Assembly: GCA_963826035.1 (NCBI GenBank)
Contig: CAWGVZ010000016.1
Span: 12,423-76,422, forward strand
Direction of reading: 5' to 3'
Source of the DNA: Actinophytocola sp963826035
GTDB taxonomy: Bacteria > Actinomycetota > Actinomycetes > Mycobacteriales > Pseudonocardiaceae
DNA: 64,000 nucleotides
Shown here: one piece after another, positions 54,792 to 63,320 of the stretch
How the letters are laid out: every line of letters begins with the position of its first letter
Position numbering within the stretch: the stretch's first letter is position 1
Notes under the pieces: generated by a model
Seen by the model: the letters and a program-made list of their open reading frames with translations, nothing else
What the model was told of the DNA's origin: nothing
Database searches by the model: none
Position numbers and translations under genes: made by a program

Positions 54792-55973
54792 TCACGTCAG
54801 ACGGCTGCGTGCGGTGATGAACGCGGCCACCGCACGCTCGACGTCCTCCGCCGAATGCGCGGCCGACATCTGGGTCCGGATCCGCGCCTTTCCGTGTGGC
54901 ACCACCGGATAGGAGAACCCGATCACATAGATTCCCTCGGCCAGCAGCAGGTCGGCCATCCGGCCGGCCTTCGCCGCGTCGCCGATCATCACGGGGATGA
55001 TCGGGTGCTCGCCGGGCAGCAGGTCGAAACCGGCGTCGGTCATCTTCGACCGGAACAGCGCGGTGTTGTCGCGCAGTCGGGTCAGCAGCTCTCCCGACGA
55101 GTCGAGCAGGTCGAGCGCGGCCAGCGCGGTCGCGGTGATCGACGGCGCGAGCGAGTTGGAGAACAGATATGGCCGGGACCGCTGACGCAGCAGTTCGACG
55201 ATCTCCGCGCGGCCCGACGTGTAGCCGCCGCTCGCTCCGCCGAGCGCCTTGCCGAGCGTGCCCGTCACCACGTCGACCTGGTCGGTCACGCCGAACATCT
55301 CCGGGGTGCCGCGACCGGTGGGCCCGACGAACCCGACGGCGTGGGAGTCGTCGACCATCACGAGCGCGTCGTACTTCTCGGCCAGCGCGCAGATCTCGTC
55401 GAGCGGCGCCAGGTAGCCGTCCATGGAGAAGACGCCGTCCGTGGCGATCAGCCGGTACCGGGCGCCGGCCGCCTCCTTCAGCTGCCGCTCCAGGTCGACC
55501 ATGTCGCGGTTCTTGTAGCGCAGCCGCTTGGCCTTGCACAGCCGGATTCCGTCGATCACCGACGCGTGGTTCAGCTCGTCGGAGATCACCGCGTCGTCAG
55601 CGCCGAGCAGCGTCTCGAACAGACCGGCGTTCGCGTCGAAGCAGGAGCTGTAGAGGATCGTGTCCTCTGTGCCGAGAAACTCGGACAGCCGGGCCTCGAG
55701 CGCCTTGTGCGGTTCCTGCGTACCGCAGATGAACCGCACGGACGCCATGCCGAAGCCCCACCGGTCGAGCGCCTCCTTGGCGGCGGCCACCAGCGTCGGA
55801 TGGTCGGCCAGCCCGAGGTAGTTGTTCGCGCAGAAGTTGAGCACCGCTGGCTCGGAACCCACCCGGACGGACGCGTTCTGCGGGGTGCTGATCACCCGCT
55901 CCGCCTTGTACAGTCCGGCCGCGCGGATCTCGTCCAGCTCCTTGACCAGGTTCTCCCGCATCGCACCGAACAT
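54792..55973 (-). CDS. kbl: Glycine C-acetyltransferase (2-amino-3-ketobutyrate CoA ligase), 393 aa
   Basis: A PLP enzyme that converts 2-amino-3-ketobutyrate and CoA to glycine and acetyl-CoA. The alpha-oxoamine synthase core is present: FCANNYLGLADHP, DDSHAVGFVGPTGRG and the PLP-lysine motif TGTLGKALGGASGG. The ATG at 55973 overlaps the tdh stop, so the two enzymes of the threonine-to-glycine pathway are coupled. Confidence 0.96.
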   Translation of the reverse strand: MFGAMRENLVKELDEIRAAGLYKAERVISTPQNASVRVGSEPAVLNFCANNYLGLADHPTLVAAAKEALDRWGFGMASVRFICGTQEPHKALEARLSEFLGTEDTILYSSCFDANAGLFETLLGADDAVISDELNHASVIDGIRLCKAKRLRYKNRDMVDLERQLKEAAGARYRLIATDGVFSMDGYLAPLDEICALAEKYDALVMVDDSHAVGFVGPTGRGTPEMFGVTDQVDVVTGTLGKALGGASGGYTSGRAEIVELLRQRSRPYLFSNSLAPSITATALAALDLLDSSGELLTRLRDNTALFRSKMTDAGFDLLPGEHPIIPVMIGDAAKAGRMADLLLAEGIYVIGFSYPVVPHGKARIRTQMSAAHSAEDVERAVAAFITARSRLT

Positions 55974-57010
55974 CAGGCGTGCTCCTCCGTCCAGTCGAGA
56001 ATGACCTTGCCGCAGCGGCCGTCGCGCGCGATGGCGAACGCGGCCTCGTGGTCGGTGTAGTGGAACCGGTGGGTGATCACCGGGGAGATGTCCAGCCCCG
56101 CTTGTAGCAGGACCGACATCGCGTACCAGGTCTCGAACATCTCCCGGCCGTAGATGCCCTTGATGGTCAGCATCTTGAGCACCACCTGGGACCAGTCGAT
56201 GGGGATCTCCGCGGCCGGCAGGCCCAGCATGGCGAGCCGGCCGCCGTGGGTCAGGTTGGCGATCATCTCGCGCAGTGCCGCCGGCTGGCCGGACATCTCC
56301 ATGCCGACGTCGAAGCCCTCGGTCATCCGCAACTCGTCGTAGGTGTCCGCGATCTTCATGGTGGCCACGTTCAGCGCCAGGTCGACGCCGAGCTTGCGGG
56401 CCAGCTCGAGCCGCGGCTCGCTGACATCGGTGATCACCACGTGCCGCGCACCCGCGTGCTTGGCGACCGCGGCCGCCATCAGCCCGATCGGGCCGGCGCC
56501 GGTGATCAGCACGTCCTCGCCGAGCACGGGGAACGACAGCGCCGTGTGCACGGCATTGCCGAACGGATCGAAGATCGCGGCGACGTCCAGATCGACCTGG
56601 TGGGTGTGCACCCAGGCGTTCTGCTCGGGCAGCACCGCGTACTCGGCGAACGCGCCGGCCGTGTGCACGCCGAGGCCGATGGTGTTCGCGCACAGGTGCC
56701 GCCGGCCGGCCTTGCAGTTGCGGCACGTGCCACAGATCAGGTGGCCCTCGCCGCTCACCAGGTCACCGACCTTGACCTTCGTGACGGCCGCGCCGACCTC
56801 GACGACCTGGCCGACGAACTCGTGTCCCAGCACCAGCGGCGGCTTGATGGTGTTCGCCGCCCAGTCGTCCCACGAGTCGATGTGTAGGTCGGTGCCGCAG
56901 ATCCCGGTCCGCAGCACGCGTAGCTTGACCTCGCCGGACCCTGGCTCCGGCTCCGGTACGTCCGTGAGCTCGAGGCCTGGACCCTGGGCGACCTTGACCA
57001 GAGCCTTCAC
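55973..57010 (-). CDS. tdh: L-threonine 3-dehydrogenase, 345 aa
   Basis: Zinc-dependent medium-chain dehydrogenase that oxidises threonine to 2-amino-3-ketobutyrate. The catalytic-zinc motif GHEFVGQVVEVG, the structural zinc Cys cluster CGTCRNCKAGRRHLC and the NAD motif ITGAGPIGLMAAAVAKHAGA are complete. First gene of the tdh-kbl pair. Confidence 0.95.
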   Translation of the reverse strand: MKALVKVAQGPGLELTDVPEPEPGSGEVKLRVLRTGICGTDLHIDSWDDWAANTIKPPLVLGHEFVGQVVEVGAAVTKVKVGDLVSGEGHLICGTCRNCKAGRRHLCANTIGLGVHTAGAFAEYAVLPEQNAWVHTHQVDLDVAAIFDPFGNAVHTALSFPVLGEDVLITGAGPIGLMAAAVAKHAGARHVVITDVSEPRLELARKLGVDLALNVATMKIADTYDELRMTEGFDVGMEMSGQPAALREMIANLTHGGRLAMLGLPAAEIPIDWSQVVLKMLTIKGIYGREMFETWYAMSVLLQAGLDISPVITHRFHYTDHEAAFAIARDGRCGKVILDWTEEHA

Positions 57011-57029
57011 GTAGTTCCTCCAGCGAGAG

Positions 57030-57668
57030 TCAGTCGTTCGCCCAGCTGAGCTTCCAAGGCGACCGGATCAGGACGCTGCCGATCCTGACGTAGCTCGCTC
57101 GACGGATGGTCAGTGACCCCGCCGTGACGAACCCGGAGAGCACGAACCGCGGTCCTCCGGAGCCACCGCCCTTCTTGTTCTTGTCCTTCACGCTGCCGGC
57201 CATCACCTTGATGTCGTCGGCGTTCACCGAGGCCCGCTCGGGCAGCAACAGCTTCACCGACCCACCGCTCACGTTCAGCTGGATGTTCACCTCGGCGTGC
57301 TCGATCACCGCCTCCGTGAAGTCGAGGTCCGTCGAGCCGAGCCGGTTGGTGATCAGCATCTGCTGCGGCACCCGCCACTTGCCGTCCCGCTTGAGGCTCG
57401 ACATGTTGGACCGCAGCTCGACCGGCTCCTCGCGCATCGGCCCGACGCCGTCGGGATGCCGCACGCCCTGCAGGTCGACGAGCACGGCGTTCAGCTCGCC
57501 CCTGGTCCGCGCGGCGAGCGCGGTGTCGGTCCGCTCGGTGAACTCCTCGAGCGAGAGCATCCCGTGCCCGATCGCCTTCTGCAGCACCGAGACCACGTGC
57601 TCTCGCTCGGCGTCGGACACGCGCAGCTCGCGTGGGTTCACCGGGCCCGGTCGCGTTTGCTCGTTCAC
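57030..57668 (-). CDS. DUF1707 domain protein, 212 aa
   Basis: The N-terminal DUF1707 (SHOCT-like) motif ELRVSDAEREHVVSVLQKAI, LEEFTERTDTALAARTRGEL is followed by a C-terminal beta-rich region resembling DUF2154/LiaF-like cell-wall-response domains (VSGGSVKLLLPERASVNADD). No membrane segment is evident. Function is unknown; such proteins are common in mycelial actinomycetes. GTG start is uncertain. Confidence 0.75.
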   Translation of the reverse strand: MNEQTRPGPVNPRELRVSDAEREHVVSVLQKAIGHGMLSLEEFTERTDTALAARTRGELNAVLVDLQGVRHPDGVGPMREEPVELRSNMSSLKRDGKWRVPQQMLITNRLGSTDLDFTEAVIEHAEVNIQLNVSGGSVKLLLPERASVNADDIKVMAGSVKDKNKKGGGSGGPRFVLSGFVTAGSLTIRRASYVRIGSVLIRSPWKLSWAND

Positions 57669-57691
57669 ACCCTCAACGGTATGCCACCCGG

Positions 57692-58981
57692 TCAGCTGAT
57701 GCTTCCGTCCGGGTTGATCCGGCTGAACCGCACGTGCGGCACCAGCGCGTCCGGCATCAGCACCGACCCGTCGGCCCGCTGGTACTGCTCGAGGAGCGCC
57801 ACCATCGTCCGGCCGATGGGCAGACCGGAACCGTTCAGCGTGTTCGCCAGCCCCCGGGTGCCGTCCTTCGCCTTCGTCCGGATGTTCGCGCGCCGCGCCT
57901 GGAACGTGCCGAAGTCCGACACGCTGGAGATCTCCCGGTAGCGCTGCTGGCCGGGCATCCACACCTCCAGGTCATAGGTGAACCTGGCGGCGAACCCGAT
58001 GTCGCCCGCCGCGAGCTTCACCACGCGGTAGACGAGCCCCAGCTCCCGAAGCGCCGTCTCCGCGTGCTCGCGCAGCGTCTCCAGTTCCGCGGCCGCCCGC
58101 TCGGGGGCGCAGAACCGGACCAGCTCGACCTTCTGGAACTGGCGCAGCCGGATGAGGCCCCGGGTGTCCTTGCCGTACGAACCGGCCTCCGAACGGAAGC
58201 ACGGAGTGCTGGCCGTGTACGCGAACGGCAGGTCCTCGAAAGGCAGCGTCTCGTTCGCGTGCAGGTTGGTGAGCGGCACCTCGCCCGTCGGGATGAGGAA
58301 CAACTCCCGGTCGGCCACGCCCGTGCGGAACAGGTCCTCCTCGAACTTCGGCAGCTGCCCGGTCCCGGTCATGGTCGGCCGGGTCACGACGGCCGGCACC
58401 GAGAACTCCGTGTACCCGTGCCGTTCGGTGTGCAGCTCAAGCAGGAACTGGCTGAGGCCACGCTCCAACCGGGCACCCACGCCGCGCAGTACGGCGAACC
58501 GCGGCCCCGAGAGCTTGGTGCCCCTTGCCAGGTCGAGGATGCCCATCCGCTCGCCGAGGTCGACGTGGTCGGCCGGCTCGAAGTCGAACTCCTGCGGCGT
58601 TCCCCACGTGCCGACCTGCTCGGCGTCGGCGTCCGAGTCGCCGTCCGGCAGCTCGTCGGCCGGCAGGTTCGGCACACCGATCAGGAACTCCTCCAGCTCG
58701 GCCGCCAGTTGCCGGCGCTGCTCCTCCAGATCCTGGATGCGGGCCTTCAGCTGGCGGGCATGCTCGCGCAACGCGGTGACGTCCTCGCCGCGCTTGGCCG
58801 CCGCCCCGACCTCCTTGGCCGCTCGGTTGGACTCCGCGCGGGACTCGTCCGCCGCCCCGATGGTGGCGGTGCGCCGGCTGAAGAGCTTCTCCAGCGCCGC
58901 CAGGTCGAGGTCGTAGCCACGGCGGGCGAGCTTGCGCACCGCATCCGTGGCTGGGTCGAGCAGAACGCGGGGGTCATGCAT
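57692..58981 (-). CDS. serS: Seryl-tRNA synthetase, 429 aa
   Basis: A class II synthetase. The N-terminal coiled-coil arm for tRNA-Ser is visible (AALEKLFSRRTATI to LEEQRRQLAAELEEFL), followed by the catalytic motifs TPCFRSEAGSYGKDTRGLIR (motif 2) and GSGLPIGRTMVALLEQYQ (motif 3). It charges tRNA-Ser, and also tRNA-Sec in bacteria that have it. ATG start. Confidence 0.97.
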   Translation of the reverse strand: MHDPRVLLDPATDAVRKLARRGYDLDLAALEKLFSRRTATIGAADESRAESNRAAKEVGAAAKRGEDVTALREHARQLKARIQDLEEQRRQLAAELEEFLIGVPNLPADELPDGDSDADAEQVGTWGTPQEFDFEPADHVDLGERMGILDLARGTKLSGPRFAVLRGVGARLERGLSQFLLELHTERHGYTEFSVPAVVTRPTMTGTGQLPKFEEDLFRTGVADRELFLIPTGEVPLTNLHANETLPFEDLPFAYTASTPCFRSEAGSYGKDTRGLIRLRQFQKVELVRFCAPERAAAELETLREHAETALRELGLVYRVVKLAAGDIGFAARFTYDLEVWMPGQQRYREISSVSDFGTFQARRANIRTKAKDGTRGLANTLNGSGLPIGRTMVALLEQYQRADGSVLMPDALVPHVRFSRINPDGSIS

Positions 58982-58991
58982 GCGAACAAGT

Positions 58992-59666
58992 TTATTGCGG
59001 CGCGCTATCGGATTCCTCGTCCAAGCCGTGCTCGATGGCGTAGCGCGCCAGCTCGACGCGGTTGTGCAGTTGGAGCTTGCGCAGCGTGGACTGCACGTGG
59101 TTCTCGACCGTCCGGTGCGACAGCACGAGCCGGTCCGCGATCTGCCGGGCGGTCAGCCCTTTGGCCACCAGCCGCAGCACGTCGGTCTCCCGGGAGGTGA
59201 GCTGCGGTGTCTCCCGCTTCGAGTCGGCGGGGGCGGCCGCCATCCGGCGGTACTCGCCGAGCACCAGGCCGGCGAGCCCCGGCGTGAACACCGCGTCGCC
59301 CGCCGCCGTCCTGGTGACCGCCTCGACCAGCTCCTCGACCGACGCGGACTTGAGCAGATAGCCGGACGCACCTGCCTTCACGGCCTCCAGCACGTCGGCG
59401 TGCTCGCCGCTGGCCGACAGCACCAGCACCCGGGTGTCGACCAACTCGGCGGTGATCTGGCCGGTCGCGACCACCCCGGAGGCCGTGCCGAGATTGAGGT
59501 CCATGAGCACCACGTCCGGCCGCACGGTGCGGGCGATCCGCACGGCGGCCGCCGCGTCGCCCGCCGTGGCCCGAACGTCGAAGCCGCGCTCGGCCAGGTC
59601 CCGTGCCACGCCGTCGCGCCACATCGGGTGGTCGTCCACCACCATCACCGAAATTTCCGGGATCAC
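58992..59666 (-). CDS. NarL-family response regulator (MacR-like), 224 aa
   Basis: A receiver domain with phospho-acceptor Asp in DVVLMDLNLG and the conserved Lys in GYLLKSAS, and a LuxR-type HTH (LTSRETDVLRLVAKGLTARQ, SHRTVENHVQSTLRKL). It follows the histidine kinase after 4 bases. The pair resembles MacRS of Streptomyces coelicolor, which affects development and antibiotic production. GTG start at 59666. Confidence 0.9.
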   Translation of the reverse strand: MIPEISVMVVDDHPMWRDGVARDLAERGFDVRATAGDAAAAVRIARTVRPDVVLMDLNLGTASGVVATGQITAELVDTRVLVLSASGEHADVLEAVKAGASGYLLKSASVEELVEAVTRTAAGDAVFTPGLAGLVLGEYRRMAAAPADSKRETPQLTSRETDVLRLVAKGLTARQIADRLVLSHRTVENHVQSTLRKLQLHNRVELARYAIEHGLDEESDSAPQ

Positions 59667-59670
59667 CGGC

Positions 59671-60813
59671 TCACCCGCGCCTTCCCCGTTTGGGCCGCGG
59701 CACGCGCAGCTCCCACTCGACACCGGCCCCCGGCTCGGTCTCCAGCACGACGCTGCCGCCGAGGTCGGCCACGCGGCCACGCATCGAGCGCGCGATGCCT
59801 ATGCGTCCCTCCTGGGCGGCCTCCTCGACCCTGCCGCCGGCGATGCCGACCCCGTCGTCCCGCACGCTCACCACGATCTCGGTACCGAGGTCCTCGAGCA
59901 ACACCCACGCCCGCGCGTCGGATCCCGCGTGCTTGCCGACGTTGGCCAGCGCCTCGCGGACCACGTCGGTCAGCTCGGTCGCCGTGTGGACCGGCAGCAG
60001 GACGGGGGTGGCCGGCACCGACACGGACACCCGGTCGGTCACCAGCAACTTCAGCCGGGCGCCGAGATCGGCCGAACCGTCCTCCGTGGTCATGGGCGCC
60101 GTCGACACGAGCGCACGCAGGGCGATCTCCTGCTCGCCCGCCAGCCGGGCCAGTTCGGCCGCGTCGCCGCCCAGCTCGGCGCCCCGGCGGCGAACCCTGG
60201 CGAGGACCTGCAACACGCTGTCGTGGATGGACCTGGCCAACCGTTCCCGCTCGGCCGTCGCGGCCTCCGCCCGCAGCGCCTTGGCCAGCCGCTCGGCCGA
60301 CCTGCGGGACGACGACGCGGCCAGGCCAAGCACGAAGCCGACCCCCACCAACAGCATCAGGTCGCGGGTGAGGTCGGTGTCGACGTAGCCGCGCACGGCG
60401 AAGTTGAACGCCGCCACCACCCCACCGAAGCCCGCCCCGACGAGCGCCCCGGAACCGACCGCACCGGCCGCCACGACTCCGGTGACCCACACGGTCGGGA
60501 TCAGCGGCACCGGCGTGCCGGACAGTTGGTCCGGCGTGAGGATCAGCCGCGAGCTGGCCATCACCGCGCAGCACACGGCCAGGTCGAGCACCGTGAACCA
60601 GAGCAACCGGTCGGTCGGGCGCAGGTAGCGGTAGCCGACCACGGCCGTCCATACGGTCATCACGCCGGCCGCCACCACGGCGAGCGCCGGCCGGGCGTAC
60701 TCGTCGAGGTGCACGACGATGACCACGACGGCGAACACCAGGGTGAGCACGCGCAGCAGGACGGCCGCTCGCCACAGCGGGATCGTCGGGTCCTGCCCAC
60801 CCTGGTGCGTCAC
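59671..60813 (-). CDS. MacS-family sensor histidine kinase, 380 aa
   Basis: About five membrane segments (LLRVLTLVFAVVVIVVHLDE through VGVGFVLGLAAS) form a DUF5931-like sensor. A HisKA_3 domain follows with phospho-His in ARSIHDSVLQVLARV and an HATPase (VSVRDDGVGIAGGR). It overlaps the permease gene (GTGA) and is coupled to the response regulator. The signal is unknown. Confidence 0.88.
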   Translation of the reverse strand: MTHQGGQDPTIPLWRAAVLLRVLTLVFAVVVIVVHLDEYARPALAVVAAGVMTVWTAVVGYRYLRPTDRLLWFTVLDLAVCCAVMASSRLILTPDQLSGTPVPLIPTVWVTGVVAAGAVGSGALVGAGFGGVVAAFNFAVRGYVDTDLTRDLMLLVGVGFVLGLAASSSRRSAERLAKALRAEAATAERERLARSIHDSVLQVLARVRRRGAELGGDAAELARLAGEQEIALRALVSTAPMTTEDGSADLGARLKLLVTDRVSVSVPATPVLLPVHTATELTDVVREALANVGKHAGSDARAWVLLEDLGTEIVVSVRDDGVGIAGGRVEEAAQEGRIGIARSMRGRVADLGGSVVLETEPGAGVEWELRVPRPKRGRRG

Positions 60814-62012
60814 GGCTGCTGCCAGGACGACTTGGTGTCCTCCGGCGGGTTCTCCGGTGTGCCCTCCACTGGTGGCTTGCCTTCGTCGTCGTGCAGCACG
60901 TCGACCTCCTCGGGCGCCGTGTCCGTCTCGTGCAGCAGCGACTTGACGCCGGCGTTGAGCACGGCCAGCAGGGGCACGGACAACAGCGCACCGGCGATGC
61001 CGGCGGCGATCAGGCCGCCGGCGATCGCCAGGATCACGGCCAGCGGGTGCAGCCGCACCGCGCGGCCCAACAGCCAGGGCTGCAGCACGTGGCTCTCGAG
61101 CTGCATGACGCCGATGACGACCGCCAGCACGATGAGCGCGGAGATGAAGCCGTTGGCCACCAACGCGACCAGCACGGCGACCGTGCCGGCCACCACCGCA
61201 CCGATGATCGGGATGAACGCGGCCAGGAACACGAGCGCGGACAACGGGATCACCAGGGGGACGCCGACGATCGCCAGCCCGATGCCGATGCCCACCGCGT
61301 CGACCAGCGCCACGGCCGCCGTGGCCCGCACGTAGCTGACCAGCGCGGCGAAGCCCCTACGACCCGCGACGTCGACCTTCTCGCGGACCCGGGACGGCAC
61401 GCCGCGGGTGACGAAACGCCAGATGCCGGGGCCGTCGTACAGGAAGAAGATCAGGATGAACACCGTCAGCAGGAAGCCCGTGAGGATCTCGCCGATGGTG
61501 GTCGCCGTGGTGATGGCGCCCTCGGTGATGGCCGCCTGGTTGTCCTGGATCGTGGTGATCGCGTCGTCGATGAACGTCTGGATCTGTTCGTCACGTAGGT
61601 GCAGCGGTCCGGTGGTGAGCCAGTCCTGGATCTGGTCGAGGCTCTCGGACACCTGAGTGGTCAGCTGCGGCAGGCCGTTCGTGAACTGGATGATCACGAA
61701 CGTCAGCAGGCCGCCGACCACCCCGATGCCGCCCACCATCACGATGGCCGCCGCCACGCCCCGCGGCACCCGCCACTTGACCAGCGCCTCGACTCCTGGC
61801 GCCATGAGCGCGGCCAGCAGCATGGCGATCGCCAGCGGCACGACCAGGTGGGAGAAGTAACCGAAGAGCCAGACGATCACGTAGAGGGCGGCGATGATCA
61901 CGATGAACCGCCACGCGAGCGCGCCGCTCACGCGCAGCCCGGTAGGCACCAGAGTCGTGACATCGGCGGGGCTTCTCGACGAGGACTTCCGCTCGCCTCG
62001 GGAACTGGTCAC
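60810..62012 (-). CDS. AI-2E-family transporter (PerM/YdiK), 400 aa
   Basis: About eight hydrophobic segments with the family core VIIIAAL-like start, GILTGFLLTVFILIFFLYD and IIGAVVAGTVAVLVALVANG assign it to PF01594. The name comes from TqsA of E. coli, but most members do not transport AI-2. It shares an operon with the MacRS-like pair. I chose GTG at 62012. Confidence 0.82.
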   Translation of the reverse strand: MTSSRGERKSSSRSPADVTTLVPTGLRVSGALAWRFIVIIAALYVIVWLFGYFSHLVVPLAIAMLLAALMAPGVEALVKWRVPRGVAAAIVMVGGIGVVGGLLTFVIIQFTNGLPQLTTQVSESLDQIQDWLTTGPLHLRDEQIQTFIDDAITTIQDNQAAITEGAITTATTIGEILTGFLLTVFILIFFLYDGPGIWRFVTRGVPSRVREKVDVAGRRGFAALVSYVRATAAVALVDAVGIGIGLAIVGVPLVIPLSALVFLAAFIPIIGAVVAGTVAVLVALVANGFISALIVLAVVIGVMQLESHVLQPWLLGRAVRLHPLAVILAIAGGLIAAGIAGALLSVPLLAVLNAGVKSLLHETDTAPEEVDVLHDDEGKPPVEGTPENPPEDTKSSWQQP

Positions 62013-62305
62013 GGTGAGACCGTATCGACCAAGACGGACATTCGGGAGCAGCAGGCCCGTAAGCCCGGCCTGTGGACAGAATCGGCCTGGTGAGTCGCTG
62101 GGCCTGTGGGTGCTACGTTCCGTGACTTGTGGACACACTTTGTGTTCGTCACACGATCGGGGGGCGTACCCGCGTCGAGCGTGCGGTCCGCCCTCGGCTG
62201 ATGGAAGCCTCTCGGTTGCACGGCCACTTTGAACCGAACGTGATCGCCCATGTGCGCAACGTTCGCGGTCGGGCCCCACTCTCCAAACTCAGCGAGGTTC
62301 ACTCA
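62013..62305. other. Intergenic region upstream of a secreted-protein gene
   Basis: The 293-base divergent gap contains two near-consensus DnaA boxes (TGTGGACAG at 62071 and TGTGGACAC at 62128). I see no gene. An in-frame extension of the downstream gene into this region is possible but has no ribosome-binding site. Confidence 0.4.
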
Positions 62306-63130
62306 GTGGCTCAAGCGAGCGACAACGTCCGGGAGGCTGCCGCGTTCGCGCGGCGTATGGCCTGCCGTGCGTTGGTGGTGGTCGGCGGCGCAGTCGCCGG
62401 CACCGCCCTCGCCTGGGTGCTGTCCTCCACCTCGGCCTCCGCCGAGTCGGCCGGTGACGACGTGGCCCGCGGACCCGAGGTCCCGGTCGTCGCCGAGCTG
62501 GTCGCCCCCGTGTCGGACGCGCTCGCCGGAATGGCCGAACCGCTCCCGAACCCGGCGCCGCCCTCCAAGGACCCCCTCGAGGAGCTCGGCGACCGGGTCA
62601 AGGAGGCGGCGGACCACTTCGGCGAGCGCGCTGCCGAACAGCTGCCGACATGCGACATGTCCGGCTGCGAGCTGGGTCTCGAGGACATCGGCGAGATCGA
62701 CGCGCCGGGCTCGTACCTCCCTGGCGATGGCGGCTTCGGTCGCTCCGACCTTCCGGGGACGCTGCCGGCCGCCGCGCCGGTGGCCGGTACCGACCTCGGC
62801 GTCACGCCCATTTTCCTGGCCGAGCCCACGGCGACCGGCCGGGCCGACGCGGACGGCATGAACCGGCGCGGCTCGCCCGCCGCGGAACTGCCGTCCCTTC
62901 CGGCGTTGCCGGACTTCCCGGCCTGGCCGGTGCCGTTCGCGCCCGCCGCGCCGACCACTCCGGCCCCCAACGGCCAGGGTCACGCCGGCAACCACGTGGA
63001 CGGTGCGCTCAGCGCCGCTCTGCCGTGGCACGACGGCTTCACCGCTCTGACCGCCGGGCAGACGCTGCCCGCCACCGAGGTCATCTCCTTCGGGCGCGCA
63101 GGTGCGCAGCCCGGCGTCACCCCTGACTGA
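62306..63130 (+). CDS. Secreted hypothetical protein, 274 aa
   Basis: The N-terminus is a long signal peptide (CRALVVVGGAVAGTALAWVL then SSTSASAES). The mature part is acidic and Pro/Ala-rich, with one short Cys pair motif (CDMSGCELG). I chose GTG at 62306 with GAGG 8 bases upstream; the reading frame extends to 62129 without support. It is oriented like the next gene and may belong to the same secreted-surface family. Function unknown. Confidence 0.65.
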   Translation: MAQASDNVREAAAFARRMACRALVVVGGAVAGTALAWVLSSTSASAESAGDDVARGPEVPVVAELVAPVSDALAGMAEPLPNPAPPSKDPLEELGDRVKEAADHFGERAAEQLPTCDMSGCELGLEDIGEIDAPGSYLPGDGGFGRSDLPGTLPAAAPVAGTDLGVTPIFLAEPTATGRADADGMNRRGSPAAELPSLPALPDFPAWPVPFAPAAPTTPAPNGQGHAGNHVDGALSAALPWHDGFTALTAGQTLPATEVISFGRAGAQPGVTPD

Positions 63131-63320
63131 CTGACCGGCGCGACCGCCCCGAGCCCTTCTGTGCGCTCGGTGTGCCGACTCGTCGCGCCCGACCCCGCCG
63201 CGGGAAATCTCCCGCACCTCAGACCCGGGTGGTCGTCTCCGCCAAGACACGCGCTCCACGTCCGCGTGTCCGATCACCCGCCCCAACCCTGTTAGAGGGA
63301 TACGAAAGGAGCATCACACG

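Noticed and set aside
55974..56726. Apparent fusion of kbl with a 250-residue N-terminal region
   Set aside because: The extra sequence is an out-of-frame reading of tdh; kbl starts at 55973 with a normal N-terminus.
63131..63320. A riboswitch (such as c-di-AMP type) upstream of the chaplin-like gene
   Set aside because: Only a small G/C hairpin is present; no conserved riboswitch core could be recognised.
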